Assembly: GCF_040939455.1 (NCBI RefSeq)
Contig: NC_134116.1
Span: 47,693,400-47,757,399, forward strand
Direction: 5' to 3'
Length of the DNA stretch: 64,000 bases
From: Microcebus murinus
Taxonomy: Eukaryota; Chordata; Mammalia; Primates; Cheirogaleidae
The first letter of the stretch is position 1, and every line of letters starts with the position of its first letter. The notes under the pieces are model-generated. The model saw nothing but the letters and a program-made list of their open reading frames with translations. It was not told the DNA's origin and ran no database searches. Position numbers and translations under genes: made by a program. Below, piece after piece: positions 28,921 through 40,770 of the stretch.

Positions 28921-29089
28921 TCTTACATAACCACGTTGCAATTATAAAAATGGCATTAATAGTCACCTAATATTATTAACTATTCTACAGACTCTTTTTT
29001 CGTATTTCCCAATGGTCTCATTAGTGTCCTTTATAACAAAACTAACAAACAAACAACCTCTCTCCCCCCAAAAAACCCACTCAAATAAA

Positions 29090-29560
29090 CCCTGTATTCA
29101 AAAAACCCTGAAAAACATATTGTATCCAGCCATTTCGTCTCTTTATTTTCTTTCAATCTGGGAAAATCCCACACTCTCATTTTGTTTACCAACTTTTATC
29201 TTTTTCGTTTAGCATAGGTCATTATTTTATAAAATGTTCCACATTGTGTCAGTTGATCACTTCCTCATGATTTTATTAAAGTTATGCATTTTTTGGCAAG
29301 CGTATGGCAGAAGTGATGCTGCATTCTGTTTAGTGGTTTTATATTAGGGAGGTCTTGATGTTGTTTTGCCTTATTACTGGATGTTAGCTTTGATTACTTG
29401 ATTAGTGTCATTTATGCCAATTTTCTCCACTACAGAGTTATTCTTTCTTTTCTGTGTAATTAAAATTATATTACAGGTGACACTTTATGAGTATGTATGT
29501 TATCACATACCAAACTTTTACTCACTCAATTCAACATCCATTGATGATACTTGTCTATAT
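29090..29560 (-). mobile_element. Old LINE-1 (L1M-type) 3' UTR, antisense
   Basis: Reverse complement of the common L1M 3' UTR in order: 'cctcatgattttattaaagt', 'gcagaagtgatgctgcattc', 'ttattactggatgttagctt', 'ttctccactacagagttatt' and 'caacatccattgatgatact'. Diverged. The ORF at 29012-29212 overlaps its start and is not a gene. Confidence 0.75.
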
Positions 29561-31267
29561 TTTCCAAATACTCATCTTTAAAATTGATCATCTCTTCCAC
29601 ATTATCAATTGACATTAAATTAATTTTTTTCTTAAAAATATTCAAATTTATTGATGGTTTGAAAAGCCATGACATATTTTTGTTGTGGTTTTACAGTTTA
29701 ATTGACACACATCTTTTTATGACAGGTCATATATTTGTCAATTTATAAATAAATAAATAAAAATACAAATCATTTTACATATGATTGCTTATTAATTGTG
29801 TACCCAAATTTGTGCCAAATGTAATACAGATTCTGGCCTGCTAAGTGTGGCTTCTGATCAAGAGAACGGGCCATTTCAATTCAAACAACAGTGCTGAGGT
29901 ACAATAAACCAACCTATACATTTCAATCAATCAATAGGTCAATACATCCATAATTCAATAAATCAATGCATTAAAGATCTCAAAGAAGCACAAGCCTATT
30001 TTATAATTAATCTGCCAAATGAAATTGGCTCAAAGAATATAAGTTTATGAAGTTAATAATTAATTAGTTAATCCAACTACATGTCATCCAATATATCTGG
30101 GCAGCATTAATAATCAAATTCAGATTAAACAAGTGATTCGTGAATATATAAAAACATAAAACTCAGAAATAGTCATTAACTAGGCCAATTTTCTTCGGGG
30201 AAGATCACTAGGTTCTTTTATTTCAATGGGACACAATATACTTTGTACAAAGATTATTATTTGAATGTCAAAATTGCTTTGAAACTGTCGAAAGCTGTAC
30301 TTACAGTGCAGCTTTCAGTAAGTACCCATGGCATTTGCTCTATTAAATATTTTAGAGCTGTGTCATTGTCATGCATTAGCACTTAACTATATATTTGAGA
30401 AGTGAAGAATGAAAAGCAATCATAAGTAGCTAAGCACATGTAAAGTGTTTTAATAATCTTAAAATTCGATCCCTTTGCATTTATAAAAAATCACATGCAT
30501 ACAATTCTGGTTTGGAGTAACGTTTAACTGTAATCAATAATGTTGCATCAGAAATCACTTGAGATAGAACACTTTGGAAATTATACATCTCTGAAGAACC
30601 TTATATAATTAAACTTTTATAGAATGGACACTTCAAAAATGCTAAGAACCATTTGTTCATAAATGAATAATGTACTGAGTTAGTCTCATGTCTTTGAAAT
30701 GATTCATTATTCTATATAAATAAGGTTACTCTAACATAAATGTGACAATTTAGATTTTCCAAAATTTAGATTTTATCTTCTTAAGGTAAAATATCAGTAG
30801 AAGTCAAACTGTTTAATCCTTACCCTTCTAAAACTTATGCAGCTGTAAAATTTTAGAGTAAATCCCTAACAAGGGAAGTTAGGCTATTTTGTATTAAAAC
30901 TTTAAGATAAAATAAGAATTAAGTTTGTTCAACCAGGACCTAAAGTGTTCATTCTAGAAAAAGAAAATCACTTTGAGGGTGTTACTATAGTTCTGATTAG
31001 TTTTCTTTCAAATCTATAGTTAATAAGTTTTAATAATTCTCCACATAATTTTTCTTTCTTCTCATTCTAAGAGCAATGTGCTTTTTAACCCTTTTACTCT
31101 CAATCCTTATTTTCCAAATACCCTCCATGCTTATATAGAACTATTATGTTTGTTAAGAAAAGATTTACTTTTTAATATAAGATGATTTCTTTATATTAAA
31201 TATAGAAAAGCATTAATATTGATAATATTATTCAATCATTTTATGTTTTTAATGTATTTCTGTGTAA
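29561..31267. other. Unrecognised AT-rich DNA with short simple repeats
   Basis: (TAAA)n at 29744-29765 and degenerate TCAA units at 29924-29968. No gene or confident repeat otherwise. Confidence 0.5.
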
Positions 31268-31752
31268 TTTTTTCTTTGTTTTTATTTCAGAGTATTATGG
31301 GGGTACAAACTCTTTGGTTACATAAATTGCCTTTGCACCTCCTGAGTCAAAGCTACAAGAGTGCCCTTCCCCAGACAACGCATAGCGCACCCATTAGGAG
31401 TGAGTATAACCATCCCCTTTCTCCCTCTCCCACCTGCCCAACACCCTATGAATGTTGCTTCCACATGTGCGCATAAATTTTGATCGATTAGTACCAGTTT
31501 AATGGTGAGCACTTCTGGTGTTTGTTTTTCTATTCTTGTGATACTTCACTTAGGAGAATGGGCTCCAGCTCCATTCAGGTTAATACAGGAGGTGTTATTT
31601 CCCCATTTATTTTATGGCTGAGCAGTACTCCATAGTATACATATGCTACATTTTATTAATCCACTCATGTATTGATGGGCACTTGGGTTGTTTCTACATC
31701 TTTGTAATTGTGAATTGTGTTGCTATAAACATTCAAATGTAGATGTCTTCTT
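31268..31752 (-). mobile_element. 5'-truncated LINE-1 3' end, lemur-type, antisense
   Basis: Begins with the T-rich complement of the tail (31268-31289), then 'gggggtacaaactctttggt', the complement of the L1 3' terminal motif. It continues through the C-rich complement of the 3' UTR polypurine tract (31410-31445). It ends in the ORF2 C-terminal region ('agcagtactccatagtatac' = complement of codons for YTMEYYSA, and 'gatgggcacttgggttgttt'). About 480 bp survive. No clear target-site duplication seen. The 85- and 64-codon ORFs inside are not genes. Confidence 0.92.
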
Positions 31753-32489
31753 ATTAAGACAAAAATAAAGGCAACTTATGATTTTAATTCAATAACTCAT
31801 TTAGCATATGATCAACTTTAAATAAATCTTATAAAATAAATGCATATCCATACATAACACAACTAACAAAAATTCCCATATAGCCTTAGTAGCAAGAATC
31901 AACCACCTATTTTAATGTGTTCTTTCATTCTACTTTGATAGATAATAATATTATATTCTATAAAATGTTCTAATTTAATTCAATTTATATTTATATGTAA
32001 ATATACTCACAAAACATAATTTTCTAAGAGTTATTGATACTTTTAGATACAAAAAGATAAAAGACAGTATTATTTATTGACATCAATCTGCTTAATTACA
32101 AAGAGGACAAGTGATTTTAATAAACAAATTATTACAATTGAGTTAATACTATATAAAAAGTTACAAATTAATAAAAATTTTGTATTCATTTTTACTTATT
32201 ATCAATTGAAGCACTGATTAATATTATGATCTCTGGATTGAGAAGGAAGAACTTCTACTTCCCAATTTACTTATCTCTAAAATTGAAAAGTGACAATTAA
32301 TTTAATGAAAGTATGCAATGTTTCTATCATGAATTTAATAAAATATAGCTATTAAAATCATTCTTCTTATTGTGAACATATCTAAGTTCTGAAACTTTTC
32401 ACATTTAATCAGTCTTGCAAAAGTCTGTATCTCTGCCAGCATGACAGGATACTTGACATAGATGATATAGGAAACCTATGGAAAGAAAG
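31753..32489. other. Unrecognised AT-rich intergenic DNA
   Basis: No gene or confident repeat. Confidence 0.5.
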
Positions 32490-32645
32490 TAGACAAGAGA
32501 GAGCTTTGGATTGGAACTTAGATAGAATAAATTCCAGACTTGTCTCTGGCCTTAAATTTAGTTGCTATTTGGGCAAGTTAAGTAACTTCTGCCTCAAGAT
32601 CTTCATCTGTGAACTATGAGGTAGAAATGAAAGTTAGAAAAATGA
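32490..32645 (+). mobile_element. MIR SINE fragment
   Basis: Colinear with the MIR core and 3' part: 'gagctttggattggaactta', 'tgctatttgggcaagttaag', 'taacttctgcctcaagatct' and 'tcatctgtgaactatgaggt'. Old and diverged. Confidence 0.75.
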
Positions 32646-34569
32646 TATCAAAATATATGGCTTCAAAATTCTCAATTCCCTGAGCCCCTCTTCACTTGAG
32701 GAAGAGGCTAAAGCTCATTAAGAGTGTTTTGATGTCTACCCTTGAAATAAGGCAGAGATCAAACTGAGACCTTCCTAGCCAGTATTTATCAAAGCAGAAC
32801 TCTGACTTCTCTTAAAGAATTGTTCTCAATAAGATATGCTCTCAGCCAGAAAGAGAACAGTCCCATTTGTCTTTTTCTTTAACTTCTTCATGGTCACTAG
32901 TTTGTAACACTTCACCCCCTGGAGAAATAACTGCCTGCTTCCTGTCAGTCTCATTAATACTCCCTTCAGTGAACTCCTGGCTGATGCCCAGCGAGGGTGC
33001 TTTTCTTCAAGTGGAGCCTGGCAATAATGATAGAGATAATGGATTAGACTTGGGTTATATTTTTATCCATCTGGTTTCACAGCAAAGTTGAACAGCAAGC
33101 TTGTAGGCCATATGCTATAATCAAGTCCTGCTTTGAAGAGGAGTGTAAAACTAGACACATTAGATCATTGTCTCTTCTTCACATTATTCAGATACACCTT
33201 TAATAATAGTCTTTAAGTTATTCCTATAGTAATTATTTTTAATAATTTGTACATATTCTATATTTCCTTTTTTTATATTTTTAAAATAATGAATGTTTCC
33301 TTTTTGAGTGCTATTTTCCAAATGGATTTTATAAATATGCTCTACTGTTATAGTGACAATTCATAGCAAATCTACAGATAATAAGCAAATCAAATATTGA
33401 GGAAAACCCATCATAAATAGGTAAATTCATTCATTCTAATTTGTTATGAGTCACCTAACAGAGAATCATCTTTCTGTGCTTTTGGAAAATATATGATTAG
33501 TAGCATAGAATGAAAATTCCAGCATACCACGATTACTTCTAGGAAAAAGATATCATTGGTGTACATTCAAGAAGATTGTTTTAATTGAAAATCTTTATTT
33601 GGAAAATTGGTATGTAAAATTATACATAATTGTAAATAAACAAAGTGATTTATTTGCATTTAGTCAATTTACATAGCATGTTTAGAAAATTAAAAGCTAG
33701 ATTTATATAAAAGGTGCACTTGCTTAATGAATCTCAAAATACCACCTATTCGTTTTCCACAGAAAGGCCAAACTACAACTTATTCATTAAAATATTTTTA
33801 ACCAATTTAAATATTTGACAGAGATATGGACACTTAACTTAATAAAAGTGGTATTATTCACAACCATCCCTTAAAATACAAACACATTAAAAATAGCGAC
33901 AGTTTATATCAAACTGCTGGAAAAATATTTGATATTTATGTTTATTCTTTACAATTAATATGCACATGTGAGAAGCTTGTTCTTGTGACCTCATCAAGTA
34001 AATAATTCTGACATTTTAAAGAATAAGAAAATGTTTTATTTCTATAGTGCAAAGTATTTAATTAGCCATCAAAAGTATGTTTGCTATCTGTTTCTGCTTT
34101 ATAAACTAGAGTAGAACTTATGTTTGCCAGATGACCTACTGTTTAGCTGATTCATGAATGTGTTTTATAATTAAAAGGTCAGAGCTATCCATTAAACTTA
34201 TTAACATAAGGCAAAATGCTTTTAATCAAAACTGCTTTCATTTTAACTTCATTACTTCATGTCATGAGTGCTAAACAAAGAGAAAGATTTTAATATATTA
34301 AAAACATAATGACACTGCTAAAACTGAGTTACAGTTATCAAAAATTGGAAGGAGACACTATTTTATTTCTTAGAGAATAATTAAGGTAAATTGTTTTGCC
34401 ATGTTAGTGAATTGTTGCATTTGCTCTGTTTCAGAAGAAAGTCCCAAATCACTTTGATTAGTCCTTCCTTGTTCAAGAGGCAAGATTTTTCTTCATTGCA
34501 TATTTACTAACTTTTTTTTAGGGAATATTGACAAGGATCTCAAGATTTTTCTGAAAACTGTGATTCTTA
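32646..34569. other. Unrecognised AT-rich intergenic DNA
   Basis: The 74-codon ORF at 32867-33091 has no recognisable domain. No confident repeat. Confidence 0.5.
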
Positions 34570-35080
34570 TTCAAGGCAGTGTAGGGGAGAAAAAGTAATA
34601 ATATCTTTTCCTCAGCCATGGCAGGTTTCACAGTGGAGACCCCGAAAACAAGGACAGATTAACAAGAGAAAAGCCTATAAATTTATTTAAAATAGGTTTA
34701 TAGGAGCCTTCAGAAATGAAGACCCAAAGAAACATGAAAAACTGTGTATTATTATGCTTATGTTGGTGAAAAGTAGACAGTTATGTGGCAGTATGATTGG
34801 ACAAAAGTGGATATGAACTACTTGTAATAAACTAGGGGAACTTAGCAAGGCTTGTTTATTCAGATTCTTCTTTGTGTCTCTATGTCTTCATTCTTTTTCT
34901 CTAGGTATAGAAAGGACACCTGTCACATGAGGGCCTTCAAGGGAAAAGGGAGGGAGAAGGTCAGAGAGTGACTTTCTCAGGTTTTATGACCTTCCTCTGG
35001 TAAGGAAGGTGAGAATGGCCGTAGTGGTTCTGCTGTTTTCTCAATTTCCATGGTGCCATATTTTGGGGTAGCCTTTCCCA
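34570..35080 (-). mobile_element. ERV1-type LTR remnant, antisense
   Basis: On the minus strand the sequence runs to 'aaatttataggcttttctct' and 'tgttaatctgtccttgtttt', the R/U5 end of a class I LTR group. The plus strand also has the diagnostic blocks 'ggagccttcagaaatgaaga', 'tcacatgagggccttcaa' and 'ttccatggtgccatattttg'. Same LTR group as 28245-28600 by its end. No viral genes. Confidence 0.7.
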
Positions 35081-35699
35081 TACCCTATCAGCAGCTTGGT
35101 TGTGGTTATCAGCCATTTCTCATCCTTCCAGATTGAAGATTTTTTTCATTCCCTTTCTCAAGAACCCAGCACCTCCATTTCTTTTATTTCAGCCAAAATT
35201 TCCCCTTTAACTCTTTATTCCTGACCCCCGGTTATCAATCTTACTTAGTTCTGGGGAGAATTTTTAAAAGAAACAAAAAACAAACCTGGCTTAACAAGCA
35301 TATATCTAGATCTTTCTTAGATTATGGCTGCCTAAAATCAACACTTCTGCTCTAGTGACAAAGGCAGAGGTACCAGCCCATAAGCACACTCAGATCTCCT
35401 GCTATCTTTAGACCCACATGTGCTTCAATTAGTGACCCAATAGTGTCTTTGGACAAAGAAAAGTGTGTCTTTTCCCTGAATAAATGCAACACAATATTGT
35501 GATGTATGAATTAATGAGCAAAGAATGGCTTGGATTGACCTAGCATCTTTGTGCAGTGCCCAAACTGCACAAATATAAGAACCTTTAAGTGCCAGAGGGA
35601 GAGAAACATGCGCATGTTTAAGGTACTTTGGGATAAAATCTTGTTGCATTAATATGGCAGACATACAAGATGCTTTAAATAAATTATACTTAAGACTCA
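35081..35699. other. Unrecognised intergenic DNA
   Basis: Contains a 91-codon minus ORF (35425-35700) without a recognisable domain. Nothing else supported. Confidence 0.5.
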
Positions 35700-35795
35700 C
35701 AATAATGCTATAAAAATATTATTGTTATTATCTTATAGATGGAGACAGTGAAATTCACAGAATTTAAGAATCTGTACACATTTGCTCGTGTGGTA
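35700..35795 (-). mobile_element. MIR SINE fragment, antisense
   Basis: 'attattgttattatcttatagatggagac...cacagaatttaag' follows antisense MIR (tattattatccccattttacagatgaggaaactgaggcacagag). Short. Confidence 0.6.
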
Positions 35796-36747
35796 ACAAC
35801 TTATTGGTGCCTATCTTTTTCATTGGATTGAGAGCTTCTACAGAAGGTTTCTTATTGACCTTTGTATTTATTCTCTTCTTCAATATATGATTAATGCCCA
35901 ATTGGTATTTTTAAATTAAATTATTAAATGTGAATTATACTTTCTTACATTTTAAAAATGGATGTTTTGTTCCAGATTATAATTAAAGTGTTCCTTCTTT
36001 TGTATTTCCTATTTTTCAAGTATCATTAATTCTATAATTATAGAGAATATTTAAATATTCCTTTTAGTTACTAATGAAGATATGCAGATCGTTTTTAAAT
36101 GCAAATTAGGAACATATAATAGGGATATTCACAGCTGCTTTTGTCATTTCTGAAAAATGCTGGTATTGTGCTTCCACACGATTTAAATCTATGTAGTAAC
36201 ATTTACATTGTTTTCTTTTTCTGAAAGGTGTGAATGTTTAATATAACTTAAACATTCATAGTGTACTATATAGCAATTAACTTCTTTTCTCTAGTTAGAA
36301 CTTTCATGTTTTCCAAATTGAAATTAACAATGGTTTTATTTCTCAGTGACAATTTAGACTGGAATATGGTCTTATTCCTCACACCTATATTATAATTTCA
36401 CAACAGATTATGGATCACACAAAAAACACAGTTACAGTAAGCATTTGAATATTAGTTCTCTATCAGAGAAAACCAACACATTTTGAAAATTGTATAATAA
36501 AAAGCTGAATTATTTTACATACTCACTAGTTAGGTGAATATATTTTCACATTTTGCAGGCCTTTAGTTTTCTCTTTTGGATTTGAGGAGTTACAGAGCTT
36601 GAAGAAATATTTAATTCATCAGATTCTTTAACAGTTTTTTAGAAGTTCAAATTGAATCATTCTTTTAGCTGTTTAGAGTTCAAATTGTATTTAGATTTCT
36701 TTATACTTCTTGTTTTTATACATTTATTTTGAAAAATGATGGTAAAT
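35796..36747. other. Unrecognised AT-rich intergenic DNA
   Basis: No gene or confident repeat. Confidence 0.5.
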
Positions 36748-36760
36748 AAGATTCAAATAA

Positions 36761-37401
36761 GGCATCAGGAACACTCATACACTGCTCTTGGGACTGCAAA
36801 CTAGTGCAACCTCTGTGGAAAGCAATATGGAGATACCTCAAAGTAAATCTACCATTTGATCCAGCAATCCCATTATTGAGCATCTAACCAAAAGAACAAA
36901 AGACATTCTATAAAAAAGATATCTGCACTCAAAAGTTTATAATGGCACAATTCACAATTGCAAAGATGTGGAAACAACCTAAGTGCCCACCAATACAACA
37001 GTGGAGTAGTAAAATGTGGTATATGTATACCATGGAGTACTATTCAGCTACAAGAAACAATGGTGATATAGCACCTTTTATATTATCCTGGATAGAGCTG
37101 GAACCCATTCTACTAAGTGAAGTATCCCAAGAATGGAAAAATAAGTACCACATGTACTCAGCATAAAATTGGTTTTAATTGATCAACACCTAAGTGCACA
37201 TATAGGAATAACATTCACTGGGTGTCGGGCAGATAGGAGGGCAGAAGAGGTGATGGGTATATACATACATAATGAGTGCAATGCTTACCGTCTGGGGGAT
37301 GGACACGTTTGAAGCTCTGACTGGGGCGGGGTGTGGGGAGGGTAAGGGCAATATACATAACCTAAACATTTGTACCCCCCTAATATGTTTAAATTTTAAA
37401 A
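36761..37401 (+). mobile_element. 5'-truncated LINE-1 3' end, lemur-type
   Basis: Starts within the ORF2 C-terminal region just past the Cys-rich motif and encodes fragments such as AQFTIAKMWKQPKCPPIQQW and [20 protein letters not shown] (36942-37166). It then runs through the 3' UTR to 'tttgtaccccctaatatgtt' and a short A-rich end. A perfect 13-bp target-site duplication, aagattcaaataa, flanks it at 36748-36760 and 37402-37414, showing target-primed insertion of a truncated copy. Stops and indels break the frame. Confidence 0.96.
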
Positions 37402-37414
37402 AAGATTCAAATAA

Positions 37415-38559
37415 CGAAGTTAAATTTATGAATGACATGGGGTAAATCATGCTTAGCTGAACTCTGGGGCCATTTTTAAAAAGCAACAATAAGAAGTGGA
37501 AAAAAAAGTTCTATTAAAAGTCTCTTAAAAAGGAATAGTAGCCCACATCTGAAAATGACTGGAAACCTAGTCTTTTGTACTGCTTTCATAGAAATATTCT
37601 GGAATTTAAAAAATGAAATACTTAAAAATATTTAAATTTTACTTATCTCTTTGAAATTATTGAGGGACTAAACTAAATTTCAAAATTACAATTAAATATG
37701 ATAATATTTTGAGCAATTTTGAGATTTATCTGTCTTTTTCCTATAAACAGACTCTATTGTGTTAAAAACATAAAATAAAATAGGCTTTTGTGTATACATG
37801 GTATGTATATATTTATATGTTCTATGAAATGTAAATCATACATGTCAAGGAATTTATTATTTTTATGGATACATATTCTTGAATGTGTTTTCAAAAATGT
37901 CTTTTTATTCACATGCACACACATATAGCTTCAATAAATTCTTAATATATTTGTAGTCACAAGTGACTTTATTGCATGACTTCTTCACCTATAAAAATAG
38001 AATTGTGGAAGAATTTCTAAATGCAGCTATTTGAAACATATGTGGTTATCAGAGTACAATAATTTCTTAGCATACTGTTCACATACTGTTCACAATATAT
38101 AAACCAGGAAAAGTTAATTGCTTTTATAGTAGAAACAAAGATTAATTATTCTTGAATAAAATCATTTCTGTAAGAAATAGATTATATTTTAAATCATTAC
38201 TGTTATTACATTTTTTTTCTGGTGGATTTTATAATCTATATTATCATCATAATTTCCTTGTAAATATTTTTATTTTTGTTAACAGGTTTTCATCTAATAA
38301 TTTTGTGCATTTCTGTCAGATAATCTCACAAGAAAAAATAAAATAACCATGTCATTGTTTATAGCGAGATTATATTAAAAGAAAATCTACATTGCTAAAG
38401 TAAAACAAAAAAACAAATAATCATTTAAATAACTTAAAATTACAATAATATGCTTCCATACTTTTATTGCACAGGTGTGTCTTTAAAATACCTGATGTCA
38501 GGTAAGTACATGTGGTACATATGGAGAAGATGACAGATGATAAATACCTCCAGCCAGAC
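37415..38559. other. Unrecognised AT-rich intergenic DNA
   Basis: No gene or confident repeat. Confidence 0.5.
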
Positions 38560-38980
38560 TATCTCTGCAAGAAGGAAAAATTTTAGATGAAAGTGAAAAA
38601 AAGAAACAGGCAGACAAACAGATCAGTTAAAGGTCAGAAAGAAGGGTGCCTAAATCTACAGAAGACTCCGTGGGAAGAGGTTTTGGAGCAGAACTGCAAG
38701 GAGAAAGGCATTGACAGGATTATGCTCTGAGAGGCTTGTAGACCAGTGACAAGCATAGGTGGAGCAGTTAAAATTCCCCTCCCTTGTATCTCAGACTGTT
38801 CGTGGACTCCTAAGCTGCTGGAGAGACCTGCTGACATCAACCCAGAGATTGCTGCCACCAATGTGCAGAGAACTTCTTACAGACTCAGCATGGGGCTATC
38901 AGCTACCTTGGGGCACCTTCTGCCCCACAGACTTGAGTCAATCAGCAGGTGCCATATTGCTTCATTCTCCTCTTCCACTC

Positions 38981-39400
38981 CCCTACCCATGGCTACTGAG
39001 AGAGATAATTTAGTCACCACCTGGAGCCATCCACAGGGAATGAGACCTTTCCTTTTGGGGCCCTGCAGTGGACCAAGGAGTGCTTGGACTGTGAGCTCCC
39101 TACCCTCTGGCTGTCCCTGGGTGACTCCAGCAGACTGAGGCAAACCCCAAGGCTGAGAGACATTGATCCAGCTTGGGCACCACATGGGTGTCTTGGGAAC
39201 AGCATTCTTCTCCCTGGCATGGTCAGGGATGTATTTGCAGGCCCTGGGAGACAGGCCTGCAGGCGAGATTCCATACACCCAGGTCTCAATTGCATTGCCC
39301 AGGGGCACAGAAGGGATATTTGTGAACTAGTCAACTGAGGTATCTGTGCCATCAGGGGCATATCAGAGTGGGTTCTAGCTGCAGCGTACTTGAGGGACAA
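38981..39400 (+). repeat. Copy B of the 420-bp near-identical segment
   Basis: Same orientation as copy A, no gaps, 5 mismatches. Both sides continue as L1 5'-UTR-like sequence that copy A lacks. The minus strand has two overlapping open frames across it (39308-38877 and 39412-39014). Confidence 0.95.
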
Positions 39401-40094
39401 CACTCTCTCCATGGGAGGGGCCGTGTTCCTGGGGAGGGAAGCTCTGGGCTCACATCACAGTCAGGGGGAGCTCAGCTGGCTTGAAGTCCTGCCTGCTGGC
39501 AGAGGTCTGAGAAAACCACATGAAAGGGGAAGGTGGAAAGGAGTGATGCCTTCTGCAGACTACCAGACTGCAGGTCTCAGCAGACAGCTCCACCTCCACA
39601 TGCAGACTTTCTGATTGAGTGAGGCCATTTCAGCCCTTCCTCCTCCAGCTACTTTGCTCAGAGACAGGGAACAGACTTTTGACCCCAGCTTAAAAGGATT
39701 TACGAAGCTTGAGGGAAGGCTCACTCAATCCAGTCCCACTCCCCATCTGCCCCTGCTGAAGTGGAGAATAAGGACACATCTGGAAGAACTAGGGCCCCAC
39801 CCATCACCCAAGGCAATAGAGTAACTTTCCAGAGGAAAGAGAGCTGGTTACAGGATCCTAAAACAACATTACAGCTTGCTCCTCTGGGCAAGCACCACTT
39901 ACAGACAGGGAGGTCAATTTGAAGCTCTTTTATTGCTTTGTTGACTCATCATATGGGGTATGGTTGATTCTCACCCACAAGCACCACCTACTGGCTCACA
40001 CTAAACTAGGCACGTCAATATCTAAATAAAAATCCAAAGATAAGAAGCAAAAGCTTCTCCAAATGGGAAAGAATCAGCAAAGAACTCTGGAAGT

Positions 40095-40257
40095 ATGAAA
40101 AATCAAACTGCAAGGATGCCCACAAATGAGAACACCAGCTCTCTAGCAATGGCTACCAACCAGATTCAGTACACTGAAATGATAGAAGAATTTCCAACAT
40201 GGACTGTAAGAAAAGGGAATGATATGCAAGAGAAAATGTATACTCAACACAAAGAAA

Positions 40258-40310
<53 letters not shown>

Positions 40311-40770
40311 TCCAGGACTTGGAAGAAAAATTCACTAAAGAAAGTGAAATATTAAAGAAAAATCAAACATAACTTCTGGAAATGAAGAATTTATTCAAGG
40401 AATTACAAAACACACTGTAAGGCCTTAAGAATAGGGTAGATCAAACAGAAGAAAGAATCTCAGGGATTGAAGATAACAACTTTTAATTACACAAGTCAGT
40501 CACAGAGATACAGCAGAGAAACAAGAGAAAAGAGCAAAGCCTATAAGAAATGTAGAAGCCTAACATGAGAATTATAAGCATCCATGAGGGTGAAGAAGGG
40601 AATACTCAGGGTTGGATGGATAAAATATTTGTGGACATAATAGAGGACAATTTCCTTGGTCTTGCTAAAAATCTAGATATCCAGGTACAAGAAGCTCAAA
40701 AGACTCCTGGGACATTCATTGCAAACAGGAAGACATAGCATAGTCATCAAACTGGTGAAAATAAACACTT
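40095..40770 (+). pseudogene. L1 ORF1-like pseudogene
   Basis: L1 ORF1 encodes the RNA-binding coiled-coil protein of the L1 particle. The preserved start encodes MKNQTARMPTNENTSSLAMA. A (CA)25 tract at 40259-40308 replaces part of the coiled-coil coding region. The frame stops at 40355, and later ORF1-like codons lie in other frames with stops. It ends without the C-terminal domain. Not functional. Confidence 0.7.
40259..40308. repeat. (CA)25 microsatellite
   Basis: Uninterrupted CA units inside the ORF1-like region. It produces His-Thr and Cys-Val repeat ORFs on the two strands that are not genes. Confidence 0.98.

Larger units (their letters stand above)
38560..40770 (+). mobile_element. 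L1-like element, 5' UTR plus broken ORF1, 3' part missing
   Basis: A long, less AT-rich 5' region (about 38640-40090) precedes an L1 ORF1-like start at 40095 (ATGAAAAATCAAACTGC). The surroundings, 'agaatcagcaaagaactctg' and 'cttctggaaatgaagaattt', are those of L1 ORF1. Later blocks are also ORF1-like: 'gaaagaatctcagggattga', 'ccaggtacaagaagctcaaa' and 'agtcatcaaactggtgaaaa'. Homology fades near 40770 without an A-tail, so ORF2 and the 3' end are missing. It could be a half-L1 (HAL1-like) element or a deleted L1. The 5' boundary is approximate. Segment 38981-39400 is copy B of the 420-bp pair with 22162-22581. Confidence 0.75.

Noticed and set aside
30291..30317. Inverted repeat gaaagctg ... 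cagctttc resembling a microRNA stem
   Set aside because: Only 8 paired bases with an 11-base loop and no extended pairing outside.
40095..40355. 86-codon ORF with a His-Thr repeat
   Set aside because: Start of an L1 ORF1-like pseudogene running into a (CA)25 tract, not a host gene.
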